Below are positions 6,894 to 16,403 of a DNA stretch of 19,264 bases, one piece after another; positions within the stretch are counted from its first letter, which is position 1, and every line of letters begins with the position of its first letter. The stretch is taken from contig JAEZBO010000254.1 in assembly GCA_023427085.1 (NCBI GenBank), positions 1 to 19,264 on the forward strand, in the 5' to 3' direction. Under the pieces are notes generated by a model, which saw only the letters and a program-made list of their open reading frames with translations, made no database searches and was not told the origin of the DNA. The stretch comes from Pseudomonadota bacterium. Lineage in GTDB: Bacteria; Pseudomonadota; Gammaproteobacteria; Burkholderiales; Burkholderiaceae_B. Made by a program: the position numbers and the translations under genes.

Positions 6894-7917
6894 CCGGCCG
6901 CGCCGGCTTCACCTGCGCCCTTGCAAGTGAGCCGGACGGTGCGCTGGCTGGTGCGTCGCGTGAAGCGTTCGACGATGCACCGACCGACGGTTTGCCCGCT
7001 GCGCCGGACGCCGCCCCCGCCGCTGCCAGCCCGCGGCGCACCACCTCGATGACGATTTCGCGCACGGCCTGCACCGCCGGATCGTTGCGCCGCTGCACGC
7101 CGGTGGCCAGGTCGATGCTGCGCGCGATGCCCGGCCGCGCGATCGGGATCGCCACCAGTTCACCCCGCGCCAACTCGTCCGCCACCGCGTGCACCGACAG
7201 GATGCTGCAGCCCTGCCCGGCCGCAACCAGCCGTTTGATCACCGGCGTCGAATCGACGTCGGCTGCCACGTGCAGCGCCAGGCCGTGCTCGACGAAACGA
7301 CGATCCAGCAGGATCCGCAGGCTGTGCGGAAAACCGGGCAGCACCATCGGGATGTCGGCCAGCGCCGCCATCGACAGCCGCGCCGGTGGCGGCGCGAAGG
7401 CGCTCGGCGACGCGATCAGGAACAAAGACTCCTTGCCCAGCCGCTCGGCCTGCAGGCCCGGCGCCGACGACATCTCGTAGCCCACCGCCAGATCGAGCCG
7501 GCCCTGCTCGGCCCATTCGAGCAGATAGCCGCTCATGCTCTCGACCATCTTCAACACGATGCCCGGATACCGCTGGCGCACCGCCTGGTAGATCGGCACC
7601 GCGAACGCCAGGTTGACGGCGGTGGCCATGCCCAGCACCACCGAGCCGACCGGCTCGGCGCGGGTCGACACGAATTCGTGCTTGAGCGCATCGACCTGCC
7701 GCAGGATGCCCAGCGCCCGCAGCTGGAAGCGGCTGCCGGCGTCGGTCAGCCGCACGCCGCGCGCGTGGCGGCGCAACAGCACCTGGCCCAGCTCGTCCTC
7801 GAGCAGCCGCAACTGCTGCGACAGCGCCGGCTGCGCGACGTGGACCTGCTCGGCAGCGCGGGAAATGCTGCCGGCCTGCACGATCGCGAGGAAATAACGC
7901 AGCTGGGCCAGGGTCAT
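6850..7917 (-). CDS. LysR-family transcriptional regulator with a low-complexity C-terminal extension
   Basis: A 355-residue LysR protein. The helix-turn-helix covers about 1-60 (MTLAQLRYFLAIVQAGSISR, then AAEQVHVAQPALSQQLRLLE, RRHARGVRLTDAGS). The effector domain runs to about residue 297 (AVQAVREIVIEVVRRG). Residues about 298-355 are an Ala/Ser/Pro/Arg-rich tail ending in RSRRR, roughly 50 residues beyond the usual LysR length; residues 342-355 are encoded antisense to the end of yeiH. The start at 7917-7915 is chosen because the HTH begins there; an upstream ATG (8022) adds 35 unlike residues. It is divergent from the Bug/CoA-transferase/lyase operon, which it most likely regulates in response to the substrate of that pathway. 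The effector domain resembles the NAC/CatR-like class of small-organic-acid responders, but that is only an impression. Confidence 0.87.
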   Translation of the reverse strand: MTLAQLRYFLAIVQAGSISRAAEQVHVAQPALSQQLRLLEDELGQVLLRRHARGVRLTDAGSRFQLRALGILRQVDALKHEFVSTRAEPVGSVVLGMATAVNLAFAVPIYQAVRQRYPGIVLKMVESMSGYLLEWAEQGRLDLAVGYEMSSAPGLQAERLGKESLFLIASPSAFAPPPARLSMAALADIPMVLPGFPHSLRILLDRRFVEHGLALHVAADVDSTPVIKRLVAAGQGCSILSVHAVADELARGELVAIPIARPGIARSIDLATGVQRRNDPAVQAVREIVIEVVRRGLAAAGAASGAAGKPSVGASSNASRDAPASAPSGSLARAQVKPARPASPAPRAPARSRRR

Positions 7918-7941
7918 CGTTTTTTCAAATCCGTTCGGGTC

Positions 7942-7958
7942 GATATAAGTAAAAGATC
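7942..7958. promoter_or_regulatory. LysR-box candidate operator upstream of the Bug operon
   Basis: GAT-N11-ATC forms an interrupted dyad at 7942-7958 and contains the T-N11-A core (T7944, A7956) typical of LysR binding sites. It lies 25 bases upstream of the divergent lysR start and about 120 bases before the receptor gene. The surrounding 7918-7980 stretch is relatively AT-rich. This placement suits autorepression plus activation of the operon. Confidence 0.4.
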
Positions 7959-8076
7959 TGGCCCGCAAATGCAAACGGTATTGGTGTGGCAGGCCCCGCC
8001 GTGAAAACATCGACGCACGCAAAAAACAGCCGCCGGGCCTTCATGCCACCGGCGCGCCAAGACAACGGAGACAACC

Positions 8077-9060
8077 ATGCATCGTCGTTCCTGCCTCGCC
8101 GCCCTGCTGGGCGCCGCCATCGTGCTGGGCACCGGCCTGGCCGCGCCGCAAGCCAGCGCGCAGACCTACCCCGCCAAGCCGATCACGATGATCGTGCCGC
8201 ACGCGCCCGGCGGCACCAACGACATCGTCGCCCGCATCATGGCGGCCGAACTGGCCAAGAAGCTCGGCCAGCCGGTGGTGGTCAACAATCGCCCCGGCGC
8301 CGGCGGCAACATCGGCACCGAACAGGCCGCGCGCGCCGACGCCGACGGCTACACGCTGCTGATGACCGTCAGCAGCACGCAGGTCATCAATCCGGCGCTT
8401 TACACCAAGATCGGCTTCGACCCGGTCAAGGACTTCGTGCCGGTGCATACCGTCGGCGTGGTGCCCAACGTGCTGCTGGTCAATCCCGCCTTCCCGGCCA
8501 AGGACCTCGCGGCGTTCCGCGAGGAGGTCAAGCGCAACCCCGGCAAGTACCAGTACGCCTCGGCCGGCAACGGTTCGCTGAACCATCTGCTGGGCGCCAT
8601 GCTGCACCAGATGGATGGCCTGGAGATCGGCCACGTGCCGTACCGCGGCGTCGCGCCGGCCATGAGCGACGTGCTGGGCAACCAGTTGCCGATCGTGTTC
8701 GCCAGCCTGCCCTCGTCGATCGCCCACATCCAGGGCGGCGCGCTGCGCGCGCTGGGCGTCAGCACCGAAAAACGCTCGCCGGCGCTGCCGGACGTGCCGG
8801 CCATCGCCGAGCAGATCCCCGGCTACGGCGGCGACCTGTGGGTGGCGCTGTTCTCGGTGGCCGGCACCCCGGCCGAGATCGTGCAGCGCCTGGCCCAGGA
8901 CAGCCACGCGATCATGAAGGACGAGGCGGTGCGCAAAAAGCTGGCCGACATCGGCGTGGAGATCCTTGACGACAGTCCCGAACGGCTGGCGCAGCGGCAG
9001 AACGACGACCTGGCGCGCTGGAAAAAAATCGTCGAGGCCTCCGGTGCCAAGGTCGACTGA
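8077..9060 (+). CDS. Bug-family periplasmic tripartite tricarboxylate receptor (TctC type)
   Basis: A 327-residue secreted substrate-binding protein. The signal peptide is clear: MHRRSC, a hydrophobic core at about 7-23, and a cleavage site after ASA (residue 28). The mature part starts QTYPAKPITMIVPHAPGG, the hallmark of Bug receptors, with TND at 47-49 next to the ligand loop. Further family segments are VVNNRPGAGGNIGTEQAA, YASAGNGSLNHLLG, HVPYRGVAPAMSDVLGNQL and RALGVSTEKRSPALPDVPAIAE. Such proteins bind carboxylates; here the neighbours suggest a dicarboxylate or hydroxy acid. No TctA/TctB membrane subunits are present, so it probably works with distant partners or signals substrate presence. 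GGAG at 8067-8070, 6 bases before the ATG, is a good ribosome site. First gene of a three-gene operon. Confidence 0.93.
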   Translation: MHRRSCLAALLGAAIVLGTGLAAPQASAQTYPAKPITMIVPHAPGGTNDIVARIMAAELAKKLGQPVVVNNRPGAGGNIGTEQAARADADGYTLLMTVSSTQVINPALYTKIGFDPVKDFVPVHTVGVVPNVLLVNPAFPAKDLAAFREEVKRNPGKYQYASAGNGSLNHLLGAMLHQMDGLEIGHVPYRGVAPAMSDVLGNQLPIVFASLPSSIAHIQGGALRALGVSTEKRSPALPDVPAIAEQIPGYGGDLWVALFSVAGTPAEIVQRLAQDSHAIMKDEAVRKKLADIGVEILDDSPERLAQRQNDDLARWKKIVEASGAKVD

Positions 9061-9088
9061 CATCAACCCTGTTTCCCCCTAGCTGAAC

Positions 9089-10261
9089 ATGCCTGAACAA
9101 TTCGACCCGACCCGGTCCGGCCCGCTCGCCGACGTACGCGTGCTGGACCTCTCCCGCCTGGTGGCGGGCAACATGCTGTCGCTGTACCTGGCCGACTTCG
9201 GCGCCGACGTCATCAAGATCGAGCGCGAGGACAAGGGCGACGACCTGCGCCACTGGCGCGAGGCGGGCCAGTCGATCTACTGGAAGATCTACGGCCGCAA
9301 CAAACGTTCGATGACGCTGGACCTGAAGTCCGAGGCCGGCCTGCAGACGCTGCGCCGGCTGGTGCGCCACTCGCAGGTGCTGATCGAAAACTTCGTGCCT
9401 GGCGGCCTCGAAAAAATGGGCCTCGCGCCCGACTCGCTGCTGCAGATCAACCCGGCGCTGGTGATCGTGCGGGTATCGGGCTGGGGCCAGACCGGCCCGT
9501 ACAGCCACAAGCCGGGCTTCGGCACGCTGGTCGAGGGCATGTCGGGCTTCGCCCACCTGAACGGCTACGCCGACCGGCCGCCGGTGCTGCCGCCGCTGGC
9601 GCTGGCCGACATGATCGCCGGCATCTACGGCGCGGCCGGCGTGCTGACCGCGCTGCGCGTGGCCGAGCGCGAAGGCCGCGGCCAGGTCGTCGACCTGTCC
9701 TTGTTCGAGCCGATCTTCTCGGTGATCGCGTCCGAGGCCGCCAAGCACCAACTCACCGGCGTGCCGACCGAGCGCTCGGGCAACCAGTCCAGTCATACCG
9801 CGCCGCGCAACGTCTACGTCTGCGCGGATGGCCAGTTCATCGCGCTGTCGGGTTCGATGCAGTCGATGGCCATGCGCATCCTGGACACCATCGGCCGGCC
9901 CGAACTCAAGACCGATCCGCGCTTCGCCGACAACGACGCGCGGGTCGCGCATCGCGACGAACTGGACGCGATCATCGGCGCCTTCCTGGCCAGCCGCAGC
10001 CGCGACGACAACCTGGCGCTGTTCGAAGCGGCCGGCGTCACCGCGGGCCCGGTCTGCACCGCCGGCGAGCTGATCGACCATCCCTACACGATCGGCCGGC
10101 AGGCTATCGTGCAGATGCAGGACGCCGACCTGGGCAGCGTGCCGATGCACAACATCGTGCCGCGCCTGAGCGGCAGCCCTGGCGCGATGCGCCGGCCGGC
10201 GCCGCGGCTGGGCGAACACAACGACGAGATCCTGGCCGAACTGGCCGGGCTGGAGCGATAA
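9089..10261 (+). CDS. Class III CoA-transferase (CaiB/BaiF family)
   Basis: A 390-residue family III CoA-transferase that moves CoA between an acyl-CoA donor (often succinyl-CoA) and a free carboxylic acid through an aspartyl-CoA thioester. The catalytic aspartate is D174 in PLALADMIAGIYG. Other markers are the N-terminal LADVRVLDLSRLVAGNM, LADFGADVIKIE (35-46), NKRSMTLDLKS (71-81), ENFVPGGLEKMGL (100-112), SGWGQTGPY (130-138) and the C-terminal PRLGEHNDEILAEL. It lies 28 bases after the receptor gene and 3 bases before a CitE-like lyase gene, implying that the activated acid is then cleaved. Candidates by analogy are malate or citramalate, as in the succinyl-CoA:malate and itaconate/citramalate pathways. 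The ribosome site is weak. Substrate is unproven, so no symbol is given. Confidence 0.92.
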   Translation: MPEQFDPTRSGPLADVRVLDLSRLVAGNMLSLYLADFGADVIKIEREDKGDDLRHWREAGQSIYWKIYGRNKRSMTLDLKSEAGLQTLRRLVRHSQVLIENFVPGGLEKMGLAPDSLLQINPALVIVRVSGWGQTGPYSHKPGFGTLVEGMSGFAHLNGYADRPPVLPPLALADMIAGIYGAAGVLTALRVAEREGRGQVVDLSLFEPIFSVIASEAAKHQLTGVPTERSGNQSSHTAPRNVYVCADGQFIALSGSMQSMAMRILDTIGRPELKTDPRFADNDARVAHRDELDAIIGAFLASRSRDDNLALFEAAGVTAGPVCTAGELIDHPYTIGRQAIVQMQDADLGSVPMHNIVPRLSGSPGAMRRPAPRLGEHNDEILAELAGLER

Positions 10262-10264
10262 CGC

Positions 10265-11200
10265 ATGCAAGCCCCCACCGAACCCGCCGGCCACCCGGCC
10301 GGCAATCCCGCCAGCTGGCGCTCCCTGCTGTTCGTGCCGGCCACGCAGGATCGCTTCATCGACAGCGCGCTCAAGCGCGATGCCGATGCCTTGATGATCG
10401 ACCTGGAAGACAGCGTCGGCCTGGACCAGAAGGACGTCGCGCGCGACCGCGTGGCGCAGATCGCGACGCGCTTCGCGCAGGCCGGCTACGGCGTCGCGGT
10501 GCGCGTCAACCGGCCCTGGCGGCTGCTGGTGCGCGACATCGAAGCCTGCGTGGGCCCGTCGGTCCATGCGCTGACGCTGCCCAAGGTCAACGAGCCGGGC
10601 TTCGTGCGCGCGGTCGCCGAGGTGGTGCTGGACTGCGAACGCGAACGCGGCCTGCCGCTCGGGCACACCCGGCTGATCGTGATGGTCGAGGATGCCGAGG
10701 GCCTGGAAAACGTCTCGGCGATCGCCCGCGCGCACCCGCGCATCAGCGGTCTCATCGTCGGCGCCGAGGACCTGGCGGTCTCGATGCGCATGGCGGTCGA
10801 CGAAGACACGCTGTACGTACCCAACATGCTGGCGCTGACCGCCTGCCGCCGCGCCGGCATCACGCCGATCGGCTTCATCGGCTCGGTCGCCGACTTCGCC
10901 GACCGCGACGCGTTCCGGCGCAAGATCGAACGCGCCGCGCGGCTGGGTTTCGAATCGGCGTTCTGCATCCATCCGGCCCAGGTCGACATCGTCAATACGG
11001 CCTTTACCCCGGCGTTGGCGGCGGTCGAACGGGCGCGCGCCTTGCTGGCCGAGTTCGACGCGCAGTGTGCGGCGGGCCGCGCCGCTTGCACGTTCGAGGG
11101 GCGGATGGTGGATGCGCCGGTGGCCGAGCAGGCGCGCCTGCTGGTTCGCCGGCATGACGAGATCGCGCGTGTGCGGGGCGGGCGAAGCGCCGCGGGCTGA
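10265..11200 (+). CDS. HpcH/HpaI aldolase / citrate lyase beta subunit family (CitE-like acyl-CoA lyase)
   Basis: A 311-residue TIM-barrel Mg2+-dependent lyase of the CitE/malyl-CoA lyase family. Motifs are RSLLFVPATQDRFI (19-32), LMIDLEDSV (43-51), VAVRVNRP (77-84, R80 expected to bind substrate), LPKVNEP (105-111), IVMVEDAEGLENV (138-150) with metal ligand E142, and GLIVGAEDLAVSM (162-174) with D169. The C-terminal FCIHPAQVDIVN is typical. Stand-alone CitE-like proteins generally cleave or form (S)-malyl-, citramalyl- or 3-hydroxy-acyl-CoA thioesters to acetyl-CoA plus a keto acid, rather than acting in citrate lyase, and no citF/citD is present. Translation is probably coupled to the upstream transferase: the gap is 3 bases, and its ribosome site GGAG (10252-10255) lies inside that gene. 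Confidence 0.9.
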   Translation: MQAPTEPAGHPAGNPASWRSLLFVPATQDRFIDSALKRDADALMIDLEDSVGLDQKDVARDRVAQIATRFAQAGYGVAVRVNRPWRLLVRDIEACVGPSVHALTLPKVNEPGFVRAVAEVVLDCERERGLPLGHTRLIVMVEDAEGLENVSAIARAHPRISGLIVGAEDLAVSMRMAVDEDTLYVPNMLALTACRRAGITPIGFIGSVADFADRDAFRRKIERAARLGFESAFCIHPAQVDIVNTAFTPALAAVERARALLAEFDAQCAAGRAACTFEGRMVDAPVAEQARLLVRRHDEIARVRGGRSAAG

Positions 11201-11307
11201 GCGCCCCGGGGGCTCGGCATCATTGCTGCTGGATCGGTTTCCGGGACCGCCGGGTGGCGGCGCGGCAGGCCGGTCGGAATACCCCGGCGGCCGGGCGGTT
11301 GCGGCGA

Positions 11308-11376
11308 TTCCTGCAATAAACGCAAACAAGCGCAGCGCGGCGGCCGCGTTCGTTGTCAGGGTTTTCCTGCAATAAT
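11308..11376 (+). promoter_or_regulatory. Direct repeat with extended -10 promoter candidate for the thioesterase gene
   Basis: The 12-mer TTCCTGCAATAA occurs twice in the 203-base gap, at 11308-11319 and 11364-11375, 56 bases apart. The second copy gives TGCAATAAT (11368-11376), a good extended -10 element (TGn plus AATAAT), placed to start RNA around 11383, about 20 bases before the thioesterase ATG. TTGTCA at 11353-11358 resembles a -35 but is too close (12 bases). The first copy would give TGCAATAAA. The rest of 11201-11403 is GC-rich, with no recognisable gene or terminator. Confidence 0.4.
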
Positions 11377-11403
11377 CCCCCGGTGTCCATCAGGAGCCGG
11401 CGC

Positions 11404-11820
11404 ATGCCTTCTTCAGCCCCCCTCACCGCGCCGCTATCCGAACTCGCCCGGGGCCGTGAACCCGTGCTGCGGGTCATGCCCATGCCGTCCGACTCGAACA
11501 TCCACGGCGATGTGTTCGGCGGCTGGATCATGGCGCAGGTCGACATCGCCGGCGCCGTGCCGGCGGCGCGCCGCGCGGCCGGCCGGGTCGCCACCGTGGC
11601 GGTCAACGCCTTCCAGTTCAAGCATCCGGTCTTCGTCGGCGACCTGCTCAGCTTCTACGCCGACGTGATCAAGACCGGCACCACGTCGATCACCGTCTTC
11701 GTCGAGGTCTACGCGCAACGCCAGCGGCTCGACGCCGAGGTCGTCAAGGTGACCGAGGCCACCTTGACCTACGTCGCCACCGACGAGGCGCGCCAGCCCC
11801 GTCCGCTGCCGCCCCTCTGA
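11404..11820 (+). CDS. Acyl-CoA thioesterase, hotdog fold (YciA-like)
   Basis: A 138-residue single hotdog-domain thioesterase that hydrolyses acyl-CoA to free acid and CoA in the cytoplasm. The family signature runs RVMPMPSDSNIHGDVFGGWI and continues MAQVDIAG (23-50); D36 lies in the conserved GDVFGGW catalytic loop. VNAFQFKHPVFVGDLLSFYADV and the beta-strand TSITVFVEVYAQR are also typical, and length matches YciA (about 130). Start ATG 11404 is chosen for its strong ribosome site AGGAG (11392-11396, 7 bases upstream); a TTG 51 bases upstream in frame is less likely. It is followed after 20 bases by mgtE and probably co-transcribed with it, with no obvious functional link. Confidence 0.9.
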   Translation: MPSSAPLTAPLSELARGREPVLRVMPMPSDSNIHGDVFGGWIMAQVDIAGAVPAARRAAGRVATVAVNAFQFKHPVFVGDLLSFYADVIKTGTTSITVFVEVYAQRQRLDAEVVKVTEATLTYVATDEARQPRPLPPL

Positions 11821-11840
11821 CCGCGTCCCCTGCGCCGACC

Positions 11841-13313
11841 ATGTCGTCCCCGAACCCGTCCGCCGCGCCGACCGCGACCCCGCGCCGCCTCGATCCCGAG
11901 GATGCGCAACAGGCCTTGAACAAGGTCCAGCTGCTGCTGCGCCGCCAGCAACTGGTCGAGGACCTGACCCACCGCCAGTCCGAAGGCGACAAGCGCGCCG
12001 ACCTGGTCGAAGGACTGCTGCACCGCCAGCACGAGCAGGAGATCCGCGCGCTGGTCAACGACCTGCACCCGTCGGACATCGCCTTCATCCTCGAGTCGCT
12101 GCCCAAGGACGAACGCCAGTCGGTCTGGAAGCTGGTGGCCGCCGAGCACGACACCGACGTGCTGCTCGAGGTCGACGACTGGGTCCGCGAGTCGCTGCTC
12201 GAGGCCATGGACCGCCAGGACATCATGGCGGCCACCGAGAACATGGACGCGGACGAGCTGGCCGACTTCGCGTCCATCCTGCCCGACGACATCATGGCGG
12301 AGGTCCAGAAAGGCCTGACCGCCGAAGAACGCGCGCGGCTGGTCGAGGCCATGGGTTACCCCGAGGACAGCGTCGGCGCCATCATGGATTTCGAGATGGT
12401 GCGCGTGCGCGAGGACGTCACGCTCGAGGTCGTGCTGCGCTACCTGCGGCGGCTGCACGAGCTGCCCGACCACACCGACCAGATCTTCGTGGTCGACCGG
12501 CGCGACAAGCTGCTGGGCGTGCTGTCGCTGTCGCTGCTGCTGGTGTCCGAGCCCGAGACCGAGGTGCGCGAGGTCATGAGCACCGATTTCCTGACGCTCA
12601 ACCCGCTGGACTCCGACGCCGACGCGGCCAACGCCTTCGAACGCTACGACCTGGTGTCGGCGCCGGTCATCGACGACCACGGCCGGCTGATCGGCCGGCT
12701 GACCATCGCCGAGGTCGTCGACGTGATCCGCGAAGACTCCGAGGAGCAGGCGCTGTCGCGCGCCGGCATGCAGGAGGAAGACATCTTCGCGCCGGTGCGC
12801 AAGGCGCTGCGCAACCGTGCGCCGTGGCTGCTGCTCAATCTCTGTACCGCGGCCACCGCGTCGTTCGTCGCGTCGCAGTTCGAGGACACCGTCAGCCACA
12901 TCGTGATCCTGGCCTTCCTGATGTCGATCGTCGCCGGCATCGGCGGCAACTCGGGCAATCAGACCATGACGATGATCATCCGCGCGCTGGCGGTGGGCCG
13001 CATCACCGGCGCCAACGTCTGGCAGCTGGTCAAGCGCGAGATGCTGGTGACGCTGCTGGTCGGCCTGTGCGGCGCCAGCGTGGCCGCCGTGTTCGCGTGG
13101 GTGATCTCAGGTTCCTTCGCGATCGCGCTGGTGATGATGGCGGCGATGGTCTGCAACATGCTGGTCGGCGCATCGGTCGGCGTGCTGGTGCCGATGGTAC
13201 GCGCGCGCTTCGGCAAGGACCCGGCCATGGGATCGGCGGTGCTGCTGACCTTCGCGACCGACTCGCTGGGCTTTTTCATCTTCCTGGGCCTGGCGACGAT
13301 CTTCCTGGTCTGA
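11841..13313 (+). CDS. mgtE: Magnesium channel/transporter MgtE
   Basis: A 490-residue inner-membrane Mg2+ channel. The order is a cytoplasmic N-domain (about 25-180, containing LVNDLHPSDIAFILESLP and ILPDDIMAEV), two CBS domains (about 180-300, IMDFEMVRVREDVTLEVVLR and REVMSTDFLTLNPLDSDADA), a linking helix, then five membrane segments (about 330-490). The pore signatures GIGGNSGNQTM (367-376) and PAMGSAVLLTFATDSLGFFI (461-480) are present; the aspartate at 474 corresponds to the Mg2+-selectivity Asp of known MgtE. In this family Mg2+ bound between the N and CBS domains closes the pore, so flux is controlled at protein level; no Mg2+ riboswitch is visible in the 20-base leader. No clear ribosome site precedes the ATG, suggesting translation tied to the upstream thioesterase gene. 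It converges on secA across a terminator. Confidence 0.95.
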   Translation: MSSPNPSAAPTATPRRLDPEDAQQALNKVQLLLRRQQLVEDLTHRQSEGDKRADLVEGLLHRQHEQEIRALVNDLHPSDIAFILESLPKDERQSVWKLVAAEHDTDVLLEVDDWVRESLLEAMDRQDIMAATENMDADELADFASILPDDIMAEVQKGLTAEERARLVEAMGYPEDSVGAIMDFEMVRVREDVTLEVVLRYLRRLHELPDHTDQIFVVDRRDKLLGVLSLSLLLVSEPETEVREVMSTDFLTLNPLDSDADAANAFERYDLVSAPVIDDHGRLIGRLTIAEVVDVIREDSEEQALSRAGMQEEDIFAPVRKALRNRAPWLLLNLCTAATASFVASQFEDTVSHIVILAFLMSIVAGIGGNSGNQTMTMIIRALAVGRITGANVWQLVKREMLVTLLVGLCGASVAAVFAWVISGSFAIALVMMAAMVCNMLVGASVGVLVPMVRARFGKDPAMGSAVLLTFATDSLGFFIFLGLATIFLV

Positions 13314-13423
13314 GTTCGGCTGCCGGGACGGCGCGCGCAGGCATTGGCGGGGCCGAGCCAGGCCTCATCCTCGTCACGCCGCGGTCTCGGCCGTTCGCAG
13401 CGGCCGGCACAGGGCCCGCAGAT

Positions 13424-13462
13424 AAAAAAAGCCAGACCGGATTGCCGGTCTGGCTTTTTTTT
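13424..13462. terminator. Bidirectional rho-independent terminator between mgtE and secA
   Basis: GCCAGACCGG (13431-13440) pairs perfectly with CCGGTCTGGC (13445-13454) around the loop ATTG. Seven A on the left (13424-13430) and eight T on the right (13455-13462) extend the stem and give a U-tract on either strand. It lies in the 246-base gap between two convergent genes; the rest of that gap is GC-rich with nothing else recognised. Confidence 0.95.
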
Positions 13463-13559
13463 GTACTGCCCCTGGCACGGGCCAACAAGCGCGGGACGCT
13501 CGCTGACCGGCCTCGGACGACACGCCCGGGCGGACCCGGGCGCAGTCCCGCAACGAGTC

Positions 13560-16310
<2,751 letters not shown>

Positions 16311-16403
16311 GCAAGTGTCCGTCCGCGCAGGGCTGGCCAAAAGCCGACCTTAGCGGTCGATTCGGTGGGTTGACGGCAAGGCGCCGAAATATAACGAACC
16401 AGT

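Noticed and set aside
7918..8022. A 35-residue N-terminal extension of the second LysR protein
   Set aside because: The LysR helix-turn-helix starts at MTLAQLRYF (7917), and the extension would cover the operator region.
8912..11329. An 805-codon open frame on the minus strand across the Bug, CoA-transferase and lyase genes
   Set aside because: It spans three well-supported genes on the other strand and reads as low-complexity Arg/Ala/His/Gln sequence, so it is a composition artefact.
11821..11840. A magnesium riboswitch ahead of mgtE
   Set aside because: Only 20 bases separate mgtE from the upstream gene, and no M-box-like structure could fit.
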